Below, one piece after another: positions 42,713 to 51,005 of a stretch of 64,000 nt of DNA. The notes beneath the pieces were generated by a model that did not search any database, was not told the DNA's origin, and saw nothing but the letters and a program-made list of their open reading frames with translations. Within the stretch, counting starts at the first letter, position 1. Every line of letters starts with the position of its first letter. Source of the stretch: Brucella thiophenivorans. GTDB lineage: Bacteria; Pseudomonadota; Alphaproteobacteria; Rhizobiales; Rhizobiaceae. Position numbers and translations under genes: made by a program. Location of the stretch: contig NZ_NNRJ01000049.1 in the NCBI RefSeq assembly GCF_002252445.1, positions 59,249 through 123,248 on the forward strand. The letters run 5' to 3'.

Positions 42713-44003
42713 TACCACTTCGTCCGATCCCTTGAAGGTGACGATGCGCCAGATCGCGCTCGTCACCGCGACGGTTATATTCTGCATTCTGCTGATTTCT
42801 TTTCGCCCGTTTTCGCCGGTCGTCGTTGTCGATGGACAGCAGGTGGGCGATTCTGTCAATCAGCTTGGCTTTGGACTTGTCGGCGTTATTTCGCTGGCAG
42901 CACTTGCAATGTTTGCCAATCCGAACAAGGTCTTGCGGCTCGCAAGCCTTGGCTGGGGGCTTATGTTTGCAATTCTGCTCATGTCTGCCTTCACCAGTCC
43001 TGATCCCGGAACCGCTATTCGCGGCATTATGCTGACCCTGATCGGCGTGATTGCGATCATGGCCGTTCTGGCTTTGCCGCAAGATGCGGATGGCTATTCT
43101 TGGATGCTGCTGATTGTTGCGTCTATCGTGATCCTCATCTCCTATGTCGGTGTTGTTTTACTGCCCAATCTTGGCACTCATGGCGCGGATGCAGCCGAGC
43201 CGCAGAATTCATATCTCTGGCGTGGGGTGTTTACGCATAAGAATATTGCCGGGCCGGTTATGGCAGTATTTGCCTTTGCGGGGATTTATCTGTGGCGGCG
43301 TGGCTGGCGCATAAGTGGTGCGCTTATCGCCTTGTCAGCCCTGTTTTTCGTGGCTCATACAGGTTCAAAAACAACTGTAGCTCTTGTTCCCTTTGCCATG
43401 CTTTTGGTCATCGGACCGGGGCTCTTTGGCCTGCGTGGGCTTGCGCCACTGATGATCTTCGTCATTCAGTTGTTGTTTGCGCTTTTTACCATCGGCACAG
43501 TGTTGTTCGAACCGCTGCACCAGCTCGTGCTGAATTTTTCAGTCGACCCGACATTTACTGGGCGCACATCCATCTGGGCTTTTGCGATTGAGGCACTGCA
43601 TAGTCGTCCATGGACAGGCTTTGGCTATGAAAGCTTCTGGAGTACGGGTTTGGCCAAAAATGCTGCCAATCCCTATTATCTTGATTGGGATGTGCGCGGC
43701 ATTGTGCACGCGCATAATGGTTATCTCGATATCACGCTTTCCATGGGACTTATCGGGCTTATCTGCGCAATCGTGGTGATTATCATCATGCCGCTTGTCA
43801 ATTATATGCGGTGTAAGCAAACACGTGAAAACCTTCTGCTTGCAGATTTTTTTCTGATGTTCGTGTTTTTCGGCACGCTCAATGCGATGCTCGAAAGCTT
43901 CTTCTTCCGACGCATGGATCCGGTCTGGCTCATGCTCATTTTTGCAATTTTTGGCCTGCGCATGACGGCTAAAGTTACGATCCCCAAGCGGAGTTACTTA
44001 TGA
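42681..44003 (+). CDS. O-antigen ligase/polymerase-like membrane protein (Wzy_C)
   Basis: 440-residue protein with about 11-12 transmembrane helices and the Wzy_C (PF04932) domain. GVFTHKNIAGPVMAVFAFAGIYLW, AHTGSKTTVALVPFAML, FTGRTSIWAFAIEALHSRPWTGFGYESFW and the periplasmic VHAHNGYLDITLSMG are the signatures of WaaL/Wzy proteins. Ligase and polymerase cannot be told apart by sequence. The ATG at 42681 overlaps the GT2 gene by 32 bp; the ATG at 42744 with GAAGGTG upstream is an equally good start. It ends in an ATGA overlap with the next gene. Confidence 0.83.
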   Translation: MSSIATRTRIDTTSSDPLKVTMRQIALVTATVIFCILLISFRPFSPVVVVDGQQVGDSVNQLGFGLVGVISLAALAMFANPNKVLRLASLGWGLMFAILLMSAFTSPDPGTAIRGIMLTLIGVIAIMAVLALPQDADGYSWMLLIVASIVILISYVGVVLLPNLGTHGADAAEPQNSYLWRGVFTHKNIAGPVMAVFAFAGIYLWRRGWRISGALIALSALFFVAHTGSKTTVALVPFAMLLVIGPGLFGLRGLAPLMIFVIQLLFALFTIGTVLFEPLHQLVLNFSVDPTFTGRTSIWAFAIEALHSRPWTGFGYESFWSTGLAKNAANPYYLDWDVRGIVHAHNGYLDITLSMGLIGLICAIVVIIIMPLVNYMRCKQTRENLLLADFFLMFVFFGTLNAMLESFFFRRMDPVWLMLIFAIFGLRMTAKVTIPKRSYL

Positions 44004-45136
44004 ATATCGCTATCATTGGCACGGGCTTCGTCGCCGATTATTATATGACTACGCTGCGCAATTATCCGCAATTGCGCCTGCTTGGCGCGTTTGATCGCTC
44101 AGTGGAGCGGCTCAAAGTTTTCGCGGCGCATTATGGCGTGCGTGCCTATGAGAGCTATGAGGCGGCTTTGGCCGATGAGCAGGTGCAGATTGTACTTAAT
44201 CTCACAACGCCTGAAAATCATTATGCCATTTCGCGTGCGGCCCTTGAGGCTGGCAAGCATGTCTATTCGGAAAAGCCTTTGGCGATGGATTTCAACGATG
44301 CCAGGGCGCTCGTTGAATTTGCCAGCTCAAAAGGCCTGACACTTGCGGCAGCACCAGCCAATGCTTTGAGCGATGCGCAGAAGCTTGTTGCAAGTTCGAT
44401 GAGCGAGATTGGCACACCGCGACTGGTCTATGCCGAAATGGAAGACGGTCCGGTTTTTCGCGATAAATGGGCGACATGGCGCTCGCAATCGGGCGCACCT
44501 TGGCCGGGTCTGCATGAATTTGAGATTGGCTGCACGCTGGAACATGCAGGCTATGCGCTTTCGTGGCTGGTGTCGCTGTTTGGTCCGGTGGAAAGTGTGA
44601 CTGCTTTTTCTTCGATCACCTTCCAGAACAAAGGACCGGGCACTGAGCATCTGCACATGGCACCGGATTTTTCCGTTGGTTGCCTGCGGTTCAAATCGGG
44701 TCTTGTGGCGCGTCTGACTTCCGGGCTTGCAATGCCAAAAGATCGCAGCCTGACGATTGTTGCCGACAAAGGATCGATCACCGTTGATGATCTTTGGGAT
44801 AACCGATCCGCAGTTCGCCTAGAATCAACAGAGCGCAAGCGATCCATTCTTTCACGTGTTTTTGGTCGTCTCGAAGCCAAGCTCGGTAAGACGCTTGCAT
44901 GGAAACCAGCCGCCGGCAGCAAGCTTAATTATCCGAAAAGCGATGCGGTCACTTTGCCATCTTTCCCGTCGCAGATCGATTTCATGCGCGGCGTGGCCGA
45001 TCAGGCGCGCGCCATTGAAACAGGTGGCACGGCCTTTTTTTCGGGCGCTGTGGCACTGCACATTACCGAAGTGGCGCTTGCGCTCAACAATGCCGGTGAG
45101 AATGCGGCACCCTATAAGGTTCAAAGCAGCTTTTAG
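44000..45136 (+). CDS. Gfo/Idh/MocA family oxidoreductase
   Basis: 378-residue NAD(P)-dependent sugar (nucleotide) oxidoreductase. MNIAIIGTGFVADYYMTTLRNYP is the Rossmann fingerprint. LNLTTPENHYAISRAALEAGKHVYSEKPLAMDFNDA contains the EKP motif with the catalytic Lys, and the C-terminal alpha/beta domain follows. In glycan clusters such enzymes make 3-keto or uronic-acid derivatives. It is joined by ATGA to the membrane protein upstream and shares its stop-codon bases with the convergent Gfo/Idh/MocA gene. Confidence 0.88.
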   Translation: MNIAIIGTGFVADYYMTTLRNYPQLRLLGAFDRSVERLKVFAAHYGVRAYESYEAALADEQVQIVLNLTTPENHYAISRAALEAGKHVYSEKPLAMDFNDARALVEFASSKGLTLAAAPANALSDAQKLVASSMSEIGTPRLVYAEMEDGPVFRDKWATWRSQSGAPWPGLHEFEIGCTLEHAGYALSWLVSLFGPVESVTAFSSITFQNKGPGTEHLHMAPDFSVGCLRFKSGLVARLTSGLAMPKDRSLTIVADKGSITVDDLWDNRSAVRLESTERKRSILSRVFGRLEAKLGKTLAWKPAAGSKLNYPKSDAVTLPSFPSQIDFMRGVADQARAIETGGTAFFSGAVALHITEVALALNNAGENAAPYKVQSSF

Positions 45137-46188
45137 TTCGGCTTCTGCGATAACACAGTGCTGACGATGTTTGCCACGACAGCGCTGTGTTCCAGCGGCA
45201 TGATCGGGCTAGATATTTCGCCGCGCATCACTGCATCACGCACGGCTTCCGCCTGAAATTGTAGCCCATTGCCTGAAAATGCATAATGCTCAACCGTTCT
45301 GCCGGGCAGCGGCAGGCGGTTGAGGATTTTTCCAACAAGACCGCCCGGCCCCTTTGGGCCGATGGGGGAATTCAGCACCTTCTCCGAAAAGATCGTGAGG
45401 CGTTGCGCCTTGAGAAACGGCGCGTTCAGCAAAATCGCGCCCTTGGTGCCTTCAATCAGCAGCTGGTTTGTGCCGTCATGATCAAAGCCGCAGGAAAGCT
45501 GCGCTTTGGCATTGGGGTAGCTGAGTTCGATGACAGTGCGCATATCCACACCACTGTTTGCGCGTATCCAGCGTCCGCTCACCACATCAGGTAAACCCAG
45601 AAAACTAAGTGTCAGCGAAACCGGATAAACGCCGAGATCAAAGGCTGCACCGCCACCGAGTGCTGGATCGAAAAAGCGGCTTTGTGGGTCTTCCTTGCGA
45701 AAATAGGACAGGTCAGCCTCAACGCGGTTGATCGCGCCGATCCGACCGGTCGCAATATGCGCGTGCGCGGCCTGAACCGCCGGTAGAAAACGGCTCCACA
45801 TGGCTTCCATTGCAAAGACCTGATGCGCCTTGCTCGCCGCTTCGATCTGGTTTGCGCCGGCTGCGTTGAGCGTAATCGGCTTTTCCGTGAGGCAAGCTTT
45901 TCCGGCGGCTATCGCCTGCAAAGTTTGTGGCACATGCATCGCGTTCGGCGTGGCAATATAGACTGCATCGATTTCCGGATCGGCGAGAAAGGCCTGCGCA
46001 TTATCATAGGCGCGCTCTGCATCGATGCGGGTTTTGAAATCTTCTGCGGTATTAAGCGAGCGTGAGCAAACAGCGCTTACACGCATATTGCGGCTTGCCT
46101 GAATATCGGTTGCAAAGGCGCTGGCAATCGTGCCGGTTCCCCAGATGCCCCATCGAAAATCTTTGCCGTTGCGCTGACTGTTTGTCAT
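45133..46188 (-). CDS. Gfo/Idh/MocA family oxidoreductase
   Basis: 351-residue oxidoreductase. RWGIWGTGTIASAFATDIQ is the dinucleotide site and VYIATPNAMHVPQTLQAIAAGKACLTEKPITLNA contains EKP. FRKEDPQSRFFDPALGGGAAFDLGVYPVSL matches the dimeric dihydrodiol dehydrogenase/glucose-fructose oxidoreductase-like branch. It is not closely similar to the neighbouring family member, so it looks like an independent acquisition and not a tandem duplicate. Substrate unknown. Confidence 0.88.
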   Translation of the reverse strand: MTNSQRNGKDFRWGIWGTGTIASAFATDIQASRNMRVSAVCSRSLNTAEDFKTRIDAERAYDNAQAFLADPEIDAVYIATPNAMHVPQTLQAIAAGKACLTEKPITLNAAGANQIEAASKAHQVFAMEAMWSRFLPAVQAAHAHIATGRIGAINRVEADLSYFRKEDPQSRFFDPALGGGAAFDLGVYPVSLTLSFLGLPDVVSGRWIRANSGVDMRTVIELSYPNAKAQLSCGFDHDGTNQLLIEGTKGAILLNAPFLKAQRLTIFSEKVLNSPIGPKGPGGLVGKILNRLPLPGRTVEHYAFSGNGLQFQAEAVRDAVMRGEISSPIMPLEHSAVVANIVSTVLSQKPN

Positions 46189-46449
46189 GATTTGCCGCCG
46201 AGCCTTTATAATCCCCTGTCACTCATTTGCTAACGTTGTTGCGTGATAAATGCGAGAGGGCAGGTGCATTTAAATCGGTTAGTTTTTTTGGAAAAGGCCT
46301 ATCAAATTTGCGTCATATGCCCTAGATCATCCAAGAATAGGATACAGACTGGAAAGCGCTGGCGCTCAAGAGTGCGACAGCAAGTAGCGAAGACAGTTCA
46401 GTATTTCCGTATGACAAGCCAAAGGCTGTGTATTTCAAAAGGGCAAAAA

Positions 46450-47859
46450 ATGGAAAAAGCAGATATCGGAATGGTCGGCCTCGGCGTTATGGGTTCGAAC
46501 CTTGCGCTGAATATCGCCGAGAAGGGCTATACTGTAGCCGTCTATGACCGCGACGAGCCCGTCCTGAAAGCATTCATCGAAAAAGCTGGCGCGCTGCGTG
46601 ACAAGATCATCCCTTGCGCCACTTTTGAAGAGCTGGCTGACAATATCCGCAAGCCGCGCCCGATCATTTTCCTCATCAAGGCTGGCGCGCCGGTCGATGC
46701 GGAAACCACCCGCCTCAAGGCCTATCTTGAGCATGGCGACATCATGATCGATGCCGGCAATTCCGATTACCGCGACACGATGCGCCGTCTGAAGGCGCTT
46801 GGCCCGAATGATCCAACCTTTGTTGGTATGGGTGTTTCCGGTGGTGCAGAAGGTGCGCGCAATGGTCCTTCAATGATGGTTGGCGGCACGCAGGAAGCCT
46901 ATGATCGCATCGCGCCAATTCTTTTGGCGGCGGCTGCGAAATATAAGGGCGAGCCTTGCTGTGCGCTGGTCGGACCCGATGGTGCAGGCCATTTCGTGAA
47001 GACGGTTCACAATGGTATTGAATATGCCGACATGCAGATGATTGCCGAAATCTATGGCATTCTTCGCGATGGTCTTGGCCTTTCGGCACCCGCAATTGGT
47101 GATGTTTTCGAAAAGTGGAATGCCGGTCCGCTCAATTCCTATCTTATTGAAATCACTGCCAAAGTTTTGAAGGCAACCGACCCTGAAACCGGCAAGGCGA
47201 TGGTCGATATGATTCTCGACCAGGCCGGACAGAAGGGCACTGGTCGCTGGTCGGCGATTGAAGCGCAGATGCTGGGCGTTCCGGCGACCGGCATTGAAGC
47301 GGCTGTTGATGCGCGCTCGATCTCTTCGCTGAAAGCTGAACGTCAGGCCGCTGAAAAGGCTTACAAGCCTGGACCGCGCACGCTTGATATTGCGGATCAG
47401 GCACAGTTTCTTGCTGATCTTGAACAGGGTCTGCTGGCTGGCAAGATTGTTGCCTATGCGCAGGGGTTTGCCGTTCTGGCGGCTGCTTCAAAAGAACATG
47501 GCTGGAATATTCCGCTTGCAACCACTGCCCGCATCTGGCGCGAAGGTTGCATCATTCGTTCGCTGTTCCTCGACGATATTGCGCAGGCCTTTGAAGGACA
47601 GGAAATCGAAAATCTTCTGTTGGTTCCTGCTTTCGTCGAACGTATGGGCAAGGCATCGAAGGGCCTTCGCAAGGTTGTGGCACAGGCAGCACTGGCTGGT
47701 CTGCCGCTTCCAGCCCTTGGTTCGGCATTGAGCTACTTCGACAGCTTCACGCAGTCGCAGGGTACGGCCAATGTCATTCAGGGCCAGCGCGACTTCTTCG
47801 GTTCGCACGGCTTCAAGCGTGTGGACAAAGAAGGCGATTTCCACGGCCCCTGGAACTGA
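46450..47859 (+). CDS. gnd: 6-phosphogluconate dehydrogenase (decarboxylating)
   Basis: 469 residues, the full length of the long-form enzyme. It oxidises 6-phosphogluconate to ribulose-5-phosphate with NADP+ in the pentose phosphate pathway. MVGLGVMGSNLALNIAEKGY is the coenzyme site, GMGVSGGAEGARNGPSMMVGG and KTVHNGIEYADMQ hold the catalytic Lys/Glu region, and the C-terminal helical domain is complete. The ATG at 46450 begins the normal N-terminus; the open frame upstream has no family match. The 261-bp spacer before it should hold its promoter. Confidence 0.96.
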   Translation: MEKADIGMVGLGVMGSNLALNIAEKGYTVAVYDRDEPVLKAFIEKAGALRDKIIPCATFEELADNIRKPRPIIFLIKAGAPVDAETTRLKAYLEHGDIMIDAGNSDYRDTMRRLKALGPNDPTFVGMGVSGGAEGARNGPSMMVGGTQEAYDRIAPILLAAAAKYKGEPCCALVGPDGAGHFVKTVHNGIEYADMQMIAEIYGILRDGLGLSAPAIGDVFEKWNAGPLNSYLIEITAKVLKATDPETGKAMVDMILDQAGQKGTGRWSAIEAQMLGVPATGIEAAVDARSISSLKAERQAAEKAYKPGPRTLDIADQAQFLADLEQGLLAGKIVAYAQGFAVLAAASKEHGWNIPLATTARIWREGCIIRSLFLDDIAQAFEGQEIENLLLVPAFVERMGKASKGLRKVVAQAALAGLPLPALGSALSYFDSFTQSQGTANVIQGQRDFFGSHGFKRVDKEGDFHGPWN

Positions 47860-47982
47860 GATATTTCGGCTCTTACGGCCTGCAAATAGCGTCTTTCTGC
47901 GATCCGGTGCTCACGTACTTTATGTACGCTGCGCTCCGGTTCTCGAAAGCCACAATTTTCGGCACGTAAGAACCAAAATCTC
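47858..47982. repeat. Long imperfect inverted repeat after gnd
   Basis: About 125 bp fold on themselves. The outer arms are GAGATATTTCGGCTCTTACG and CGTAAGAACCAAAATCTC, an inner pair is GATCCGG/CTCCGG-like, and the apex is CGTAC-TTTAT-GTACG at 47914-47928. It starts at the gnd stop codon. The sequence is unrelated to the bipartite repeat family and looks like a second kind of dispersed palindrome. Confidence 0.65.
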
Positions 47983-48008
47983 AACAGCTCCAGCGATGTA
48001 GTTTTCAC

Positions 48009-48040
48009 AAAAAAAAGCCGCCAGTTTTGGCGGCTTTTTC
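48009..48040. terminator. Bidirectional intrinsic terminator
   Basis: AGCCGCCA and TGGCGGCT form an 8-bp stem with a GTTT loop, flanked by an A-run on the left and TTTT on the right. It serves gnd on the plus strand and the ABC transporter operon on the minus strand. Confidence 0.88.
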
Positions 48041-48065
48041 GTCGGTTTTATGCGTTTTTAAGGTT

Positions 48066-49127
48066 TTAATCTGCCAGAACGAGCAGATCGTGCGAGGCAA
48101 AATGCACAGTCACCCTGTCGCCGCGCTGCGGCGGTTGCTGTGTCGGATCGTTGAACGTGTCGAACGAAAGTTGGTTCTTACCAAGCGCCACGCGCGTACG
48201 GATAACCGAGCCAAGGAAATGCACATCTTCGATGGTTGCGTCGAGCGATGTATCATGGCTCTTGCGCGCTTCAAGGCTGACAGCTTCCGGGCGCAGCGCA
48301 AGCGTAATCACCTTGCCCTTTTCGTGATGACCAAGCTTTTCATGAACCGTTATGGTGCGGCCATCAAGATCAATGCTGTTTTGCGCCGGTTCATTGACCG
48401 ATGCTTCGAGCATATTGAGCGTGCCAACGAAAGACGCGACAAAACGCGAGGCAGGGCGGTTGTAAATGTCGAATGGTGTGCCGATCTGATCGGCCTTGCC
48501 TTCATGCATCACGACGATTCGATCGGAGATCGACAGCGCTTCTTCCTGATCATGCGTCACGAACACGGTGGTAATGCCAAGCTTCTGCTGGATCGCCCGG
48601 ATTTCTTGACGCAGTGAAATACGAATCTTTGCATCAAGCGCCGATAATGGTTCGTCGAGAAGAAGCACTTGCGGTTTGGTTGCAAGCGCACGCGCCAGCG
48701 CCACGCGTTGCTGCTGACCGCCGGACATCTGATATGGATAGCGATCTGCGAGATGCTCAAGCCGGATAAGGCTGAGCATTTCTTGGACCGTCGCATCGAT
48801 TTCTGCCTTTGATTTGCCAGAAACACGCAGCCCAAACGCCACGTTTTGTGCAACCGTCATATTTGGAAACAGTGCATAGGCCTGAAACACCATGCCGATA
48901 TTGCGCTGGTTCGGTTTGAGATCAACCACATCCTTGCCGTTGATCTCAATTGCACCGTGATCCGCGCCCTCGAAGCCAGCAATCATGCGCAGAACGGTGG
49001 TCTTGCCACAGCCCGAAGGCCCGAGAAAGGAAACAAATTCGCCTTTCTCGACAGCGAGATTGAAATCGTGGACGACGGTATTGGCGCCGAAGCTCTTTTT
49101 CAGGTTTTTTAGATTAAGAAAAGCCAT
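48066..49127 (-). CDS. ABC transporter ATP-binding protein (PotA/FbpC-like)
   Basis: 353-residue ATPase of a polyamine/iron/phosphonate-type importer. Walker A GPSGCGKTTVL, signature MSGGQQQRVALARAL, Walker B VLLLDEPLSALDA and switch VTHDQEEAL are intact. The C-terminal TOBE domain starts near residue 275. It lies 5 bp after the second permease gene. Relatives energise uptake of spermidine, Fe3+ or 2-aminoethylphosphonate; the substrate is not determinable here. Confidence 0.92.
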   Translation of the reverse strand: MAFLNLKNLKKSFGANTVVHDFNLAVEKGEFVSFLGPSGCGKTTVLRMIAGFEGADHGAIEINGKDVVDLKPNQRNIGMVFQAYALFPNMTVAQNVAFGLRVSGKSKAEIDATVQEMLSLIRLEHLADRYPYQMSGGQQQRVALARALATKPQVLLLDEPLSALDAKIRISLRQEIRAIQQKLGITTVFVTHDQEEALSISDRIVVMHEGKADQIGTPFDIYNRPASRFVASFVGTLNMLEASVNEPAQNSIDLDGRTITVHEKLGHHEKGKVITLALRPEAVSLEARKSHDTSLDATIEDVHFLGSVIRTRVALGKNQLSFDTFNDPTQQPPQRGDRVTVHFASHDLLVLAD

Positions 49128-49132
49128 GAAGG

Positions 49133-49933
49133 TTACCCGGCGGTTGTCTTGAATTTGTTAAGGCGTGAGACAAGCTGCAACATGATGATGCTGAGCCATG
49201 TAATGCCAAATGAGATAATCGCCAGCGCCGATGGTTCGTAAGCGCGATTGGCGCCGACAAGCTGGAGATAGGGGCCGAAAGCCGGACGATTAAGGAGTGA
49301 GGCCAGCGTGAATTCACCAATGACGATGGCGAAAGTGATGAATGCACCGCTCATGACGCCCGACATGACATTGGGGAAAATCACTTTGAACATGATTCGC
49401 CCCCAGCCAGCGCCAAGGCTTTGCGCTGCTTCGGTCAGTGTTCGAACATCAATCGTGCGCATGGCTGTATCGACGGCACGATACATATAAGGCAGCGACA
49501 GGGTCATATAGCCGAACATCAGCAACAGATCGGTTGCGCGTGTCGATGAGGTGAATGGCAGCCATGACGACGAATTATAAATGCGCAAATAGCCGAACAC
49601 GATGACGATTGCCGGAATAACCAGCGGCATCAAGGTGATGAACTCAATCAAAGGGCGCAGATGCGGCAGGCGCAAGCGGACCCAATAGGCCGTCGGCACC
49701 ACAAGCAGTACGCCGAAGATAATTGTCAGGATGCCCAGCACTATGGAATAGGTGAAGGTCGCCTGAAAATTCGGATCGGCGAACACAACGCGGTAGGCAT
49801 CGAAAGAATATTCGCCGCGCCGCATGCGCAACGAAAATTCGAATGTGCCGATCAGCGGCACGAGGAAGTAGATCGCACCAATCAGGAACGCGATCCATGC
49901 CCCGATTTTCTGCGGATTAAAGGCCTTTTTCAT
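49133..49933 (-). CDS. ABC transporter permease (PotC-like)
   Basis: 266-residue inner-membrane permease with six helices. IGAWIAFLIGAIYFLVPLIGTFEFSLRM is TM1 and the EAA loop is EAAQSLGAGWGRIMFKVIFPNVMSGVMSGAFITF. The ATG at 49933 overlaps the upstream permease stop (ATGA) and is preferred over a GTG three codons earlier. Pairs with the upstream permease to form the channel. Confidence 0.9.
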   Translation of the reverse strand: MKKAFNPQKIGAWIAFLIGAIYFLVPLIGTFEFSLRMRRGEYSFDAYRVVFADPNFQATFTYSIVLGILTIIFGVLLVVPTAYWVRLRLPHLRPLIEFITLMPLVIPAIVIVFGYLRIYNSSSWLPFTSSTRATDLLLMFGYMTLSLPYMYRAVDTAMRTIDVRTLTEAAQSLGAGWGRIMFKVIFPNVMSGVMSGAFITFAIVIGEFTLASLLNRPAFGPYLQLVGANRAYEPSALAIISFGITWLSIIMLQLVSRLNKFKTTAG

Positions 49934-50823
49934 CGCTGCCACCTTTCGGCACGCATACGCAGCCAGATGTAAAGGAGATTGGAAAGCCCGGTGATCACGA
50001 TCATGCCAAGCGCCAGCGCGTAACCGAGATTCTGGTTATGCAGAACGTCACCTCTGATCTGCGCATAGAGCAGGATCGGAACGATGTTGAGCGAAGAACC
50101 GGTCAGTGCATAGGCTGTGGCAATCGCGCCAAAGGCGTTCGCAAACAAAAGCAGCGTTGTGCCGAGCAGGCTTGGCCAAAGAATCGGAAACGCGACCATG
50201 CGCCAATATTGAAGATTGGTAGCGCCTAAGATCGAAGATGCTTCGCGCCATTCCTTCTTCAAACCGTCGAGTGCAGGTGTGAGAATCAGCACCATCAACG
50301 GTATCTGGAAGAACAGATAGGTGATCGTCAGGCCGAAGAAGCTGAGCAGATTAAAGCCGGTGGAGTAGAGATTAAAGCCGAACCATTCGCGGAGCAGAAT
50401 CGTCACAAAGCCGGTGCGGCCAAGGGTTGCCAGAAAGGCAAATGCCAGCGGCACGCCAGCAAAATTGGATGCAACGCCGGAGAATGTCAGAACGGTCGGG
50501 CGCAGCCAACGCGGCAGATTGCCAAGCACCACGGCCCAGGCCAGAAAGAAGCCAATCAAGGCACCACCGAGCGCAGACGCGAGACTGACTTTGATCGAGA
50601 TCCAGTACGCACTCATAATCTGAGGCTGGAGAAGATCCTGAATGTTCTTCAAGGTGAAGTTGCCGTCCGGATCCTGAAACGCACCGACAACAAGATACAT
50701 CGTCGGCCATAACAAAAAGAGAATGGCGAACAGGAAAAAGGGCGCAACGCCGATATATGAAAGTGGCAGTTGCCGCTTACGCACCCGGCTTGATGCTGCG
50801 ACTGTTTCGGCTGGTGAACTCAT
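49930..50823 (-). CDS. ABC transporter permease (PotB-like)
   Basis: 297-residue permease with six helices. LPLSYIGVAPFFLFAILFLLWPTMYLVVGAF is TM1 and EASSILGATNLQYWRMVAFPILWPSLLGTTLL is the EAA loop. The start at 50823 (MSSPAETV) is chosen because the longer frame upstream is repeat copy F. The element separates it from the binding-protein gene by 182 bp, so this gene may have lower or separate expression. Confidence 0.9.
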   Translation of the reverse strand: MSSPAETVAASSRVRKRQLPLSYIGVAPFFLFAILFLLWPTMYLVVGAFQDPDGNFTLKNIQDLLQPQIMSAYWISIKVSLASALGGALIGFFLAWAVVLGNLPRWLRPTVLTFSGVASNFAGVPLAFAFLATLGRTGFVTILLREWFGFNLYSTGFNLLSFFGLTITYLFFQIPLMVLILTPALDGLKKEWREASSILGATNLQYWRMVAFPILWPSLLGTTLLLFANAFGAIATAYALTGSSLNIVPILLYAQIRGDVLHNQNLGYALALGMIVITGLSNLLYIWLRMRAERWQR

Positions 50824-50835
50824 GCGTTCTTTCTT

Positions 50836-50940
50836 TAAGAGCGCGTTTCGATCCGTTTTTTCAGATCGGCGCGTCTCAACCATTTGTTCTTGCGCGCATC
50901 TTCTCCGAAACCGTTTCACAGTTTTCGGGTTGCGCTCTAA
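50836..50940 (+). repeat. Bipartite palindromic repeat, copy F (inside an operon)
   Basis: Half 1 runs from TAAGAGCGCG to GCGCGTCTC, half 2 from GCGCGCATC to GCGCTCTAA around CCGTTTCACAG. It lies between the binding-protein gene and the first permease of the ABC operon, where its hairpins would be transcribed. Confidence 0.85.
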
Positions 50941-51005
50941 CCATTATGCAAACACTGTGACGACCATTTCTGGTCGCCACAGATCTAACAGGAGCGATAG
51001 ATCGC

